Assembly: GCA_963841885.1 (NCBI GenBank)
Contig: CAWJEK010000033.1
Coordinates: 28,108-92,107, forward strand
Direction of reading: 5' to 3'
DNA: 64,000 bases
Origin: Bog-756 sp963841885
Lineage (GTDB): Bacteria; Actinomycetota; Acidimicrobiia; Acidimicrobiales; RAAP-2
Made by a program: the position numbers and the translations under genes. The notes beneath the pieces were generated by a model, which saw nothing but the letters and a program-made list of their open reading frames with translations, was not told the origin of the DNA and searched no databases. Of the stretch, positions 35,999 through 45,200 are shown piece by piece (the first letter of the stretch is position 1; the number at the start of each line of letters is the position of its first letter).

Positions 35999-36817
35999 AT
36001 GACGTCCACCACCGTCCCGACCAGCCCGTCCGCCGGGTCCGACACGGCGGTCGACCAGGGCCCCTGGCTGATCGAGGGCCGCACGATCGCCCTGCCCGTC
36101 GAGGTCCGCCGGGCCGCCCAGTGGGGCGTCCAGTACCTCGTACCGGCGGCCGCCGCCCAGCGCCTCGTCGACCCCACCGGCCTCGAGGTGACCGGACCTC
36201 TGCCCGGTCGGGCACTGGTGGCCCTGGCCGTCTGCCGGTACGACGACACCGACCTCGATCCCTACCACGAGGTGGCGCTGAGCATCGTGGTCCGGGCCCA
36301 CGACGCCGCGGCCGGGCCGGGAGCACTCGGACGGTTGCGGGAGTTCGGCTCCGGTGCCATCGGGGCCTACATCCACCGGCTGCCCGTCGACCAGCCCTTC
36401 ACCTGTGCGGCCGGTCGCGACATCTGGGGTTTCCCGAAATGGGTGACCACCATCGACATCGACGAGCCCGGCCCGGGCGAGCAGCGCCGGGGGTGCGGCA
36501 CCACCGTGCGGCTGGTGGACGACGGTGCCCACGTGCTCACGCTGACCATGGCCGCGGGCGGCCCCGTCCGCCTCCCCGCCCAGGCGCCGCCGAGCTACTC
36601 GTTCCGCGACGGCGTGCTCCGCCGGACGGCGTGGGAGACGTCGGCCGAGGGGGTGTCGGGGCGACCCGGTGGCGCGACCCTGGTGCTGGGTGACCACCCC
36701 ATGGCCGACGAACTGCGCTCCCTCGGCCTGCCCAGAAGGGCGCTGTTCACCTCGCACGCGGCACGGATGCGGGCCAGCTTCGGGGGCGCCGAGGTGGTCA
36801 CGGCCCGACCCCGCTGA
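35999..36817 (+). CDS. Acetoacetate decarboxylase family protein
   Basis: A 272-residue protein of the ADC beta-cone fold. The family Schiff-base lysine is Lys147 in DIWGFPKWVTTIDID, and YHEVALSIVV and GAIGAYIHRLPVDQPFTCAAGR match the substrate-pocket strands. Family members decarboxylate beta-keto acids or act as aldolase-dehydratases, so the exact reaction cannot be assigned. Confidence 0.82.
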   Translation: MTSTTVPTSPSAGSDTAVDQGPWLIEGRTIALPVEVRRAAQWGVQYLVPAAAAQRLVDPTGLEVTGPLPGRALVALAVCRYDDTDLDPYHEVALSIVVRAHDAAAGPGALGRLREFGSGAIGAYIHRLPVDQPFTCAAGRDIWGFPKWVTTIDIDEPGPGEQRRGCGTTVRLVDDGAHVLTLTMAAGGPVRLPAQAPPSYSFRDGVLRRTAWETSAEGVSGRPGGATLVLGDHPMADELRSLGLPRRALFTSHAARMRASFGGAEVVTARPR

Positions 36818-36842
36818 CCGGGTCCGGGCCGTGGCGGCGGAG

Positions 36843-38051
36843 TCAGTGCAGCCGGGTGAGGGCCTTGCGGAGGCTGCGCACGCCCTGGCCGATGCGCTGC
36901 TCGTTCTCGATCAGGGCGAAGCGCACGTGGTTGTCGCCACCCTGGCCGAAGCCCACGCCCGGTGAGGTCGCGAGGTCGGCCTCCTTCACCAGGAACTTGG
37001 CGAACTCGAGGGAGCCCATCTCGCGGTAGGGCTCGGGGATGGGCGCCCACACGAACATGGTCCCGCGGGGCGGGGTGACCTCCCACCCGATCCGCCGCAG
37101 GCCGTCGCACAGGGCGTCGCGGCGGGACTGGTAGATGTCGTTGATCACCTTCGGGTAGTCCGGCGCCTCGTTCATGGCCACGATGGCGGCGATCTGGATG
37201 GGCTGGAAGGTGCCGTAGTCGAGGTAGCTCTTGAGCTTGGTCAACGCCTGGACGATCTCGGCGTTGCCCACCAGGAACCCGACCCGCCAACCCGCCATCG
37301 AGAACGACTTGGTCAGGGTGTACAGCTCGACGGCGATGTCCTTGGCTCCCGGGACCTGCAGGATCGACGGTGGCGTGTACCCGTCGAAGGCGATGTCGGC
37401 GTAGGCGAAGTCGTGCACCAGGACGATGTCGCGTTCCTTGGCGAATTCCACGATGCGGGTCATCCAGGCCAGGTCCACGCACTCGGTGGTCGGGTTGTGG
37501 GGGAACGACAGGACGACCACCCGGGGCTTCGGCCACGCCGACTCCCAGGCCTCCATGAGGTTGTCGAAGAACGCGGCACCGCCCTCGGCGCTGTCGACGC
37601 CCTCGCCGGACGGCGTGTCCAGCCGGACGTGGCGGATGTCGGCCCCGGCGAAGAGCGGGGCGTAGATGTGGATCGGGTACGACGGCGACGGCACCAGGGC
37701 GGTGTCGCCCGGGCCGGTCAGGACCCACATCAGGTGGGACAGTCCCTCCTTGGCGCCGATAGTGGTGACCACCTCGGTCTCGGGGTCGAGTTCGACGTCG
37801 AACTTGCGCAGGTACAGGTCGCAGATCGCCTTGCGGATCTTCGGGATGCCCCGGCTGGCCGAATACCGGTGGTTGCGCGGGTTGTGCACGGCCTCGGCCA
37901 GCTTCTCCACGGCCACGTCGGGCGACGGCAGGTCCGGATTGCCGAAGCCCATGTCGATGACGTCCCGGCCGTCGTGACGGGCTGCTGCCTTCAGATCGTT
38001 GATGGTGGCGAAGACGTACGGCGGCAGCCCGTTGATCCGGCGGAATTCCAT
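36843..38051 (-). CDS. PLP-dependent aminotransferase class I/II (alanine/diaminopimelate type)
   Basis: A 402-residue fold-type I aminotransferase. It has DMGFGNPDLPSP, HRYSASRGIPKIRKAICDLY, SFPHNPTTECVDLAW (substrate Asn), VHDFAYADIAFD, the PLP lysine in TLTKSFSMAGWRVGF and the C-terminal VRFALIEN arginine. Close relatives are glutamate-pyruvate (AlaC-like) or LL-diaminopimelate aminotransferases. The ATG at 38051 (MEFRRINGLPPYVFATI) matches the family N-terminus, with TAACGT five bases upstream. It is a single gene. Confidence 0.88.
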   Translation of the reverse strand: MEFRRINGLPPYVFATINDLKAAARHDGRDVIDMGFGNPDLPSPDVAVEKLAEAVHNPRNHRYSASRGIPKIRKAICDLYLRKFDVELDPETEVVTTIGAKEGLSHLMWVLTGPGDTALVPSPSYPIHIYAPLFAGADIRHVRLDTPSGEGVDSAEGGAAFFDNLMEAWESAWPKPRVVVLSFPHNPTTECVDLAWMTRIVEFAKERDIVLVHDFAYADIAFDGYTPPSILQVPGAKDIAVELYTLTKSFSMAGWRVGFLVGNAEIVQALTKLKSYLDYGTFQPIQIAAIVAMNEAPDYPKVINDIYQSRRDALCDGLRRIGWEVTPPRGTMFVWAPIPEPYREMGSLEFAKFLVKEADLATSPGVGFGQGGDNHVRFALIENEQRIGQGVRSLRKALTRLH

Positions 38052-38112
38052 GCACCACGTTACCGCCGCCCCCGGTCGGCGGCCGACAGGCCCCGGCGCC
38101 CCCGGTCGGGAC

Positions 38113-38805
38113 CTACCGGACCCGGGCCGCCGCCTCGGCCACCAGCTCGATCGAGTCCGGCCAGGCGCAGACCGCCCAGCTGGCCCCGGCGGACGCCACC
38201 GCGTCCAGCCGGGTCGCCACCTCCTCGGGGGTGTCGCCGGCCGGGCCACCCCAGGTGACCTCGACGCCGGCGTCGACCAGGGGTCCGACGCGTTCGGGTC
38301 CGACCTGCCACACGTTGATCGCCGCCCCGGTGGTGCGGGCCAGGGCGACCATCTCGGGACGGCTGCCACCGATCCAGACGGGGATGCCGGCGCCGGTCAC
38401 GGCGGTGGCCACCGTGGCGAGCCGGGCCCGGCGGACCTCGGCCGACTCGAAGGGGATGCCGTAGGCCTCGTTCTCGGCGCGGCTGAGGCCGTCCCCGGTC
38501 CCGATGCCCGCCACCATCCGACCCCCGCTGAGCGCGTCGACCCCGCACAGCACGTCGATGAGGACGTCGTCGGGCAGGAGCCCGATGCGGGCCACCAGGG
38601 TGCCGAGGCGGATGGTGGACGTCACGGCGGCCAGGGCACCGAGGAGAGGACCCGACGACAGGGCCGGCCGCCCGGGCTGCCCCATCGGCCACAGGTGGTC
38701 GAACACGAATACGCCGTCGATGCCGAGCGCCTCCGCCCGTCTCGCCGCCTCGAGGGCGGTGTCCGCGTCGTCCCGGAACTGCGGGAGGGTGATGCCGACC
38801 TTCAC
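38113..38805 (-). CDS. LLM-class (F420-dependent type) flavin oxidoreductase
   Basis: A 230-residue luciferase-like TIM barrel: MKVGITLPQFRDDADTAL, GVFVFDHLWPMGQPGRPAL, RLGTLVARIGLLPDDVLIDVL and GGRMVAGIGTGDGLSRAENEAYG then VWIGGSRPEMVALA. It is shorter than the usual 280-340 residues and lacks the last barrel strands' typical extension. F420 use is inferred from relatives in actinobacteria. Start is a GTG. It is followed upstream by a SRPBCC gene in the same orientation, eight bases away, suggesting an operon. Confidence 0.82.
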   Translation of the reverse strand: MKVGITLPQFRDDADTALEAARRAEALGIDGVFVFDHLWPMGQPGRPALSSGPLLGALAAVTSTIRLGTLVARIGLLPDDVLIDVLCGVDALSGGRMVAGIGTGDGLSRAENEAYGIPFESAEVRRARLATVATAVTGAGIPVWIGGSRPEMVALARTTGAAINVWQVGPERVGPLVDAGVEVTWGGPAGDTPEEVATRLDAVASAGASWAVCAWPDSIELVAEAAARVR

Positions 38806-38812
38806 CGGACGG

Positions 38813-39256
38813 TCACGCCGTGGACTCGACCCTGGCCTTCAGGTCGCGCAGCGCGATCGACATGATCCGGCTCTGGGCCCGCATCTTGATGAAGCCGGGG
38901 AGGGGCACCTTCATCTCCACCTCCAGGTGGTAGGTGATCTCGGTCCCGCCCCCCGCAGCCGGGGCGAACACGTAGCGGCCGTCGAGTTTGCTGGTGATGT
39001 CGCCCTCGGTCTGGACCCAGGCCAGGACCCCGGGGGCTTCGGAGTAGTCGTAGGCGAGGGTGTAGCTGGTGCTGCGCCCGAAGGCGGCGGCCCGGAAGGT
39101 GACGACGCTCGGGCGGTCCTCACCGTCGCGTTCGACGATGGTGACCTCCTTGATGTCGGCGGCCCACATCGGATAGCTGGCGATATCGGCGCTGACCTCG
39201 AAACAGCGCGCCGGATCGGCCGACACGACCATCCTTTCAGTGGCTTGTTCCGCCAC
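38813..39256 (-). CDS. SRPBCC family (polyketide cyclase/START-like) protein
   Basis: A 147-residue SRPBCC domain starting ERMVVSADPARCFEVSADIASYPMWAADIKEVTI and ending with the long helix RIMSIALRDLKARVEST. This subfamily binds hydrophobic ligands; in mycobacteria relatives are called cyclase/dehydrase. A GAGGAGG ribosome site precedes its GTG start. It is the first gene of a likely two-gene unit with the LLM oxidoreductase. Confidence 0.82.
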   Translation of the reverse strand: MAEQATERMVVSADPARCFEVSADIASYPMWAADIKEVTIVERDGEDRPSVVTFRAAAFGRSTSYTLAYDYSEAPGVLAWVQTEGDITSKLDGRYVFAPAAGGGTEITYHLEVEMKVPLPGFIKMRAQSRIMSIALRDLKARVESTA

Positions 39257-39301
39257 GAGCGGCCCTCCTCCTCGAATGCTCTGCCGACACCACCACGGGC
39301 G

Positions 39302-40444
39302 TCAGCCGGTCACGTCGCCGAGCGACCGGCCCAGCCTAGGGGCGAGCAGGTCGTAGTCGAAGGATGCCTCGGCCCGCTTGCGGGCGGCCCGTCCCATCGC
39401 CTCGCGCCGGGCCGGATCCTCGAGCAGGTCGGCGATGGCCCGCGCCACGTGGGCCGCCTCGGTAGGGCGCCGCACGAGCACCCCGGTCACCCCGTCCTCC
39501 ACCGCCTCGGCGGCGCCTCCCGAGTCGCCGGCCACCTGGGCCACCCCGGCGGCGGCGGCCTCCAGGAAGACGATGCCGAACCCCTCCTGCTCGAGTCCGA
39601 GCCAGCGGTTGCGGCACAGCATGGCGAACACGTCGGCCGCCCCGACCAGCCGGGGCAGGTCGGCGTCGGATACGCCGCCGAGCAGACGCACCGGTGCGCC
39701 CTGCTCGGCCACCCGGCCGGCCAGACGTTCGGCGTCACGACCCCGTCCGGCGATCACCACGGTGAGGTCCGGGTAGCCGGAGGCGAGCAGCGCGGCGGCG
39801 TCGATCAGCACGTCCATGCCCTTGCGGGGCACGAGGCGGCTGACGCTGACCACCAGCGGTCCCCCGGCGGGCAGCCCGAGGTCCGCCCGCGCCCGGGCCC
39901 GGGCGTCCACGTCCAGCGGGGTGAAGCAGTCGAGGTCGACCCCGGGCGGGATCTCGACTACCGGTGGCATCCCCCTGCCCCGCAGGGCGCGACGGGCCTC
40001 GGCCGCCGGGTAGCCACCGGCCGACACCACCAGCGCGGACTCCCGCACCACGTGGGCGAGGACCGAACGGCTGGCCGGCAGGCGCCCGGGGATGGCCACC
40101 TCGGCGCCGTGCAGCAGGACGGCGTAGGGGATGCCGAGGTGGGGCCCGATCACGGCCAGGGGGAACGCCGGATCGAGGACGACCAGGTCCGCCCCGACCC
40201 GCTGGGCCGACCGGCGGATGCGCCGCACCAGGCCGGGGGTGGGCACCAGGATGCGCGACGGCACCCGTTCGATGCGGATGCCCCGGGCGGCCTGCTCCGC
40301 GTCGAACGTCGCCGCACCCGGGTCGGAGGACGCCGTGAGCACGGCGAAGGAGTCCGGATCGAGACGGCGCCACAGCTCCCACAGGTAGGCCTGGATCCCC
40401 CCAACCTTGGGGGGGAAGTCGTTGGTGACGAGCAGGTGGGTCAC
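39302..40444 (-). CDS. Glycosyltransferase family 4 (PimB-like mannosyltransferase type)
   Basis: A 380-residue GT-B enzyme. N-terminal domain: HLLVTNDFPPKVGGIQAYLWEL and PYAVLLHGAEVAIPGRLP. C-terminal nucleotide-sugar domain: VVSVSRLVPRKGMDVLIDAAALL, VIAGRGRDAERL and the EX7E-type motif NRWLGLEQEGFGIVFLEAAAAGV. Similarity is to actinobacterial phosphatidylinositol mannosyltransferases, so a lipid or cell-envelope acceptor is likely. The GTG start overlaps the queG stop as GTGA, so the two are coupled. Confidence 0.88.
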   Translation of the reverse strand: MTHLLVTNDFPPKVGGIQAYLWELWRRLDPDSFAVLTASSDPGAATFDAEQAARGIRIERVPSRILVPTPGLVRRIRRSAQRVGADLVVLDPAFPLAVIGPHLGIPYAVLLHGAEVAIPGRLPASRSVLAHVVRESALVVSAGGYPAAEARRALRGRGMPPVVEIPPGVDLDCFTPLDVDARARARADLGLPAGGPLVVSVSRLVPRKGMDVLIDAAALLASGYPDLTVVIAGRGRDAERLAGRVAEQGAPVRLLGGVSDADLPRLVGAADVFAMLCRNRWLGLEQEGFGIVFLEAAAAGVAQVAGDSGGAAEAVEDGVTGVLVRRPTEAAHVARAIADLLEDPARREAMGRAARKRAEASFDYDLLAPRLGRSLGDVTG

Positions 40445-41586
40445 GCCGGCCCCACCCGGTCGGTGTCGGACGGCAACTCGACGCCCAGTCGACCGGCGGC
40501 CCAGCGGGCGTGCTCGGCCAGCAGGTCGTCCGTCGCGGCGGCGTAGCGACGCACGGTGGCCACCGTGGCCGGGTCGGCACCGTCGCCCACGTTGCCGAGG
40601 GCCACCAGGGCGTTGCGCCGCAGGTAGCGGGGGTCGCGGTCGGCGATGTACCAGCGGCCGTGGGCGGCCAGGAGGTCGGCGTCCGACGCGTCGAGGAGCG
40701 CCAGGAGGTCGACGTCGGGCTCGCTGTCGGCCTCCGGCGGAGGCGGTGGGTGGCGGCGCTCCCCCACCCGGTTGACCGGGCAGGCCTGCTGGCAGTCGTC
40801 GCACCCGTAGATGCGGTCGCCGAGGGCCGTCCGGAACGCCACCGGGAACGTACCCGGGGCCTGGACCAGCCAGGCCAGGCACCGGCGGGAGTCGAGGACC
40901 CCGTCGGCCACCAGGGCGCCGGTGGGACACGCCGCCACACATCGGCGGCAGGAACCGCAGCCCTCGGCGGGGGCCGAGGGCCCGGTCGGGGGCGTCGGGT
41001 CGAGGGGGGCGTCGGTCACCACCGAGCCGAGCACGCACCAGGACCCCACGCCGGGGAGCAGAAAGAGACTGTTCCGGCCGAACCAGCCGAGCCCGGCGCG
41101 CTCGGCCGCCGCCCGGTCGACCAGGGCGTTGTCGTCGACCACGACCCGGGCGCGCCACCCCTGGGCCACGAGGTGGTCGGCGATCCGCCCGAGCGCGAGG
41201 CGCAGGTCGGCGTAGTGGTCGCGCCGGGCGTAGCGGGCGACCGTGCCCCGGGGACCGGGCGCCGGGGCTGACGCGCCGGCCTCGGCGCGGCCGTAGCCGA
41301 GGGCCCCCACCACCAGGGAGCGCGCTCCGGCGAGGATGCGCTCCGGCTCGGTGGAACGGGCCGGGTTCCGGTAGGTGAACTGCATCCCTCCGTGGAGACC
41401 ATCTCGCCGACGGGACTCCAGGGCCGAACGGGTGTCGGTGAAGGGATGGGCGCCGCCGATTCCCACCGCGACCAGCCCGGCGTCGGCCCCGATGGCCAGT
41501 ACGGCGCGACCCAGCTCGGCCAGGGAGCCGTCCGACACGGACGGCGGGTCGGTCACCAAGGGAGCGGGCACACCCCATGGTGACAC
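40441..41586 (-). CDS. queG: Epoxyqueuosine reductase (cobalamin-dependent)
   Basis: Catalyses the last step of queuosine tRNA modification using cobalamin and two [4Fe-4S] clusters. The 381-residue protein has GGMQFTYRNPARSTEP, VGALGYGRAEAG, RYARRDHYADLRLALGRIAD, VDDNALVDRAAAERAGLGWFGRNS and the two ferredoxin motifs GCGSCRRCVAACPTGAL and GCDDCQQACPVNR, then a HEAT-like C-terminus (YLRRNALVALGNVG). It is coupled to the GT4 gene by a four-base overlap. Confidence 0.95.
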   Translation of the reverse strand: MSPWGVPAPLVTDPPSVSDGSLAELGRAVLAIGADAGLVAVGIGGAHPFTDTRSALESRRRDGLHGGMQFTYRNPARSTEPERILAGARSLVVGALGYGRAEAGASAPAPGPRGTVARYARRDHYADLRLALGRIADHLVAQGWRARVVVDDNALVDRAAAERAGLGWFGRNSLFLLPGVGSWCVLGSVVTDAPLDPTPPTGPSAPAEGCGSCRRCVAACPTGALVADGVLDSRRCLAWLVQAPGTFPVAFRTALGDRIYGCDDCQQACPVNRVGERRHPPPPPEADSEPDVDLLALLDASDADLLAAHGRWYIADRDPRYLRRNALVALGNVGDGADPATVATVRRYAAATDDLLAEHARWAAGRLGVELPSDTDRVGPA

Positions 41587-41643
41587 GGCCCGGGCGGGTG
41601 GATGCCGCCGCCAGGGAGCGGTGACGGGCGACGGCGTGGGGCG

Positions 41644-42057
41644 CTACAGGCCGCTGGCCTGGGCCTGGTGACGCACACCGGGAACCAGGCCGGCCTGGGT
41701 GAGCAGCCGGACGGCCCGGGCCTCGTCGGCGTCGACCACCACCGCGTCGTCGGGTTCGCGCCCGACGATGAAGGAGACCACGCAGTCGTCGCAGACCGGT
41801 GTCTCACGGTGGGCGCAGTCGGCGCAGTCGACGGTGAAGGCCCCCGACCTGTCCGCCGGATGGGCCGGGGGGTGGGCGACCGGATGGGCCGGGGGGTGGG
41901 CGACCGCCTCGTCACGCCCGCCGACGCAGGACCCCCGCCCCCGCCCCGGATCGGCCCGCCGCGGCCACGGCAGGGGCACCACCGCGGCCGCCCCGCCCCG
42001 CTCCGTGACCGGATCGCTCCCGGGCCTCCGGTCCTGGGCCTTCGTCTCCTGATCCAC
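41644..42057 (-). CDS. Small Cys-motif protein, actinobacterial conserved hypothetical
   Basis: A 137-residue protein. The N-terminal half is low-complexity, with a tandem AHPPAHPV repeat. The C-terminal 65 residues are compact: FTVDCADCAHRETPVCDDCVVSFI, four cysteines as two CxxC pairs suggesting a zinc ribbon, then ARAVRLLTQAGLVPGVRH. The GTG start at 42057 has a GAGGAGG site (42065-42071). It is divergent from the permease-kinase gene. Function unknown. Confidence 0.7.
   Translation of the reverse strand: MDQETKAQDRRPGSDPVTERGGAAAVVPLPWPRRADPGRGRGSCVGGRDEAVAHPPAHPVAHPPAHPADRSGAFTVDCADCAHRETPVCDDCVVSFIVGREPDDAVVVDADEARAVRLLTQAGLVPGVRHQAQASGL
41857..41904. repeat. Two perfect tandem 24-base units in the Cys-motif gene
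   Basis: Two identical adjacent 24-base units encode the His/Pro/Ala repeat AHPPAHPV. Multiples of three keep the frame; length variation between strains would be expected. Confidence 0.85.
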
Positions 42058-42245
42058 GGTGCTGCCTCCTCGATCTCCGGCTCCGGTCGGTCCCATGCCG
42101 AGCAGTGTGGTCGACGGGTGTGACACCCCACGGCCGTCCCCCGACACCTCCTCAAGGCTCCGGCCCACCCCGCCGATAGCAGGGAGTGGAGCGGCCCCGT
42201 GCCCGTCCGGGCGCCGGGCGCCGTCGCCGCGCACCGAGGATCGGG

Positions 42246-45200
42246 ATGAACCCACAGCGCACGTCGAGGACGGCAGCGGAAACGACCGCCATCGACGCGC
42301 ACCCGGCCGGCGGCTCCTCCGCCGCGCCGGACACCCCCCGTCCGCATCCACGCACCATCTCGTGGGTCGGGGCGAGCGCCCTGGCCCTCGGCGGCTCCAA
42401 CCAGTCGATCTTCCTCATCGGCGCCCTCCTGCTCGCCCAGGGGACCATGGCCGTCCCGCTCCTCGCCGTCGGACTCGTGCTCAGCTACATGGCCGCGCCG
42501 GGCTGGATCGAGCTCACCTGCATGTTCCCCAACCGGGTCGGGGGGATCGCCGCCACCTGTGCGGAGGCCTTCCGCCCCTACAGCGCCGTCCTGGCCAACC
42601 TGACCGGCGTCTGCTACTGGTGGGGCTGGGTGCCGACCTGCGGGCTGACGGCCATCTTCTCCGCCGAGGCCATCCACCAGTGGTACCTGCCCGGGGTCCC
42701 GGTGAAGCTGATGGCCACCCTCATCGTGGTGCTCTTCACGGCCGTCAACCTGTGCGGGCTGCGCTGGGCGGTGCGGGTGGCCAAGCCGGTGGCGCTGGTC
42801 GCCTTCCTCCTCGCCCTCGGCTCGGGCCTCATCCCGGTGGTCACGGGCCACGTGGACTGGCACCGCGCCTTCGACTTCCATCTCGTCACGCCCTTCGGCG
42901 GGACCTTCGGCCACCTCACGAGCGTCATGGCCGGGTTGTACCTGATCGGCTTCGCCGCCCCCGCCTTCGAGGCCGCCGCCTGCCACATCGGCGAGATGAA
43001 GGACCCGGCCGTCGACCATCCCACCGCCATGTGGTTCAGCGGCGGGATGGCGAGCGTGTTCTTCGTGCTCATCCCGGTGGTGTGGTTGGGGAGCCTCGGC
43101 GCCGGTCCGCTCGAGGGGAACCTGGCCGCCGTCCTCGGCCCTACCTTCGCCCCACTGCTCGGCGGCATGGCCAAGGCCGCGGCGGTGGGGTTCGTCTGCT
43201 TCAACATGTTCTGCGGCACGCTCCAGCCGCTGTCGGGAGCGTCGCGCACGTTGTCCCAGCTGTCCGAGGACGGACTCCTGCCCCGCACCATCGGCTACCG
43301 CAGCCGCCGTACCGACGCCCCGGTGGTGGCGATCCTGACCACCGCCACGGCGTCCATCGTCTTCCTCCTCCTCGGCGACCCGATCTCGCTGGTGGCGGCG
43401 GCCAACCTCACGTACCTGATCGGGATCGCGCTGCCCAGCGTGGCCGTCTGGCTGCTGCGCCGCAACGAACCGGACCGCGTCCGCACCTACCGGGCCCACG
43501 ACGTGTCCATCCTCCTCGGGGTGGTGGCAGCCGTGGTCTGGCTCCTCACGACCATCCTGGGCTTCGAGCAGTTCGGCCTGCCCATCGTGATCTTCGGACT
43601 GGCCCTGGCCTTCTCGGGATCCCTGGCCTACGCCTGGCGGGCCCACGGCGATCGGAAGCGGTCCGGGGCCCAGGTGCTCCGCCGCTCGATCTACGTGAAG
43701 TTGACCGGCGCCATGCTGGTCGTACTGGTGCTCGACGGGTTCGGCTACCTCGTCGCCGTCAACCACGTCAGCCCCGGCAGCGCCGCGCTGGTCGCCATGC
43801 TGAAGGACATCTTCGTGGTCGTCGGGCTGCTCACCATCTCGGTCGGCCTGGTCCTCCCGGGCATGGTGGCCCAGACCGCCAAACAGGTGCAGGCGGCGGC
43901 CCAGGACCTGGCCGACGGCACCCTGGCGCAGCTGACGGCGGCGATGGAGGCGATGGCCGGCGACGATCTCGACCTGGCCCACGCCCCGGTCACTCCGACC
44001 CCCGTCGTCGTCCGCACCGCCGACGAGTTCGGCGAGATGGCCGCCAGCTTCAACCGGATGCAGGGCGAGGCGGTGCGGGCCGCCGTGGCTCTCGACGAGG
44101 CGGTCGGCGAACTCCGCAACCACCGGGGCGAACTGGCCCGGCTGGTGGAGGAGCGCACCGTGGCCCTCATCGCCGCCCACGAGGAGATCGAACAGGCCCA
44201 CCGGCGGCGCCAGGACATGCACGAGCGGATGCGCGTGCTGTCGTCGAGGCTCGGGTCGACCGACCCCGAGGGGGTCGACCTCACCTCGACCCTCGCCGAG
44301 ATCGCCTCCACCCTCGGTGACGTGCTCGATGTCGACGTGGTCGCCATCTACGTCGCCGGTCGGCACGGCGCCTTCGATACCGTGCCGACGGTCTGGCACC
44401 CGGAGCGGCTCGCCCACCGGGACGACGGACCGCTGGCACTGACGGACGCGGACCGGCAATTCCTCGACGGCGTCGCCGCCCGCAGGGGGACCCTGGCCCT
44501 GTCCGACGTCACCCGCCTTCCCGGTACCCCCGACGGATCGGGGGTACCCCCGTTCGTCGCCTCCAGCGGCTACGGCGCCTGGGTGCTCTCCCCGGTCCAC
44601 GACGCCGACGGCAACCTGCTCGCCGTGCTCGGCCTGGGGCGTATGGAGCGGGTGGCCGAGTGGAACGACGACGACATCGCCCTCGTCGACTCCGTCGGCG
44701 CCGACCTCGGCCGGGCCATCGTCCAGGCCCACCTCTACGCCCGGCAGCTCGAGCTGGTCCGCCAGCTGCAGGACCTGGACCGGGCCAAGAGCGAGTTCCT
44801 GTCCACCTTCTCCCACGAGCTGCGCACCCCTCTCACCTCCATCCGGGCCTACACGGAGCTGCTGCGGGACGACGACACCATCACGCCCGACGACGACCGC
44901 ATGCTCGAGATCATCGAGAGGAACAGCGTCCGGCTCTCGGGCCTGATCGAGGACATCCTGACCCTCTCCCACCTCAACTCCGCCGTCTACGACATCCACC
45001 TGGTGCCCGTGGACGTGGACCCGTTGATCGCATCGGTCTGCGAGACGCTGGCGCCCACCGCCGAGGCGAAATCGCTGTCCCTGACCGCCCGCACCAGCGA
45101 GGACGGTGCCGTGGTCCTCGGTGACGGGCGGCAGCTCGAGCGCCTGCTCATGAACCTCGTGACCAACGCGGTCAAGTTCACGCTCCCCGGCGGCCGGATC

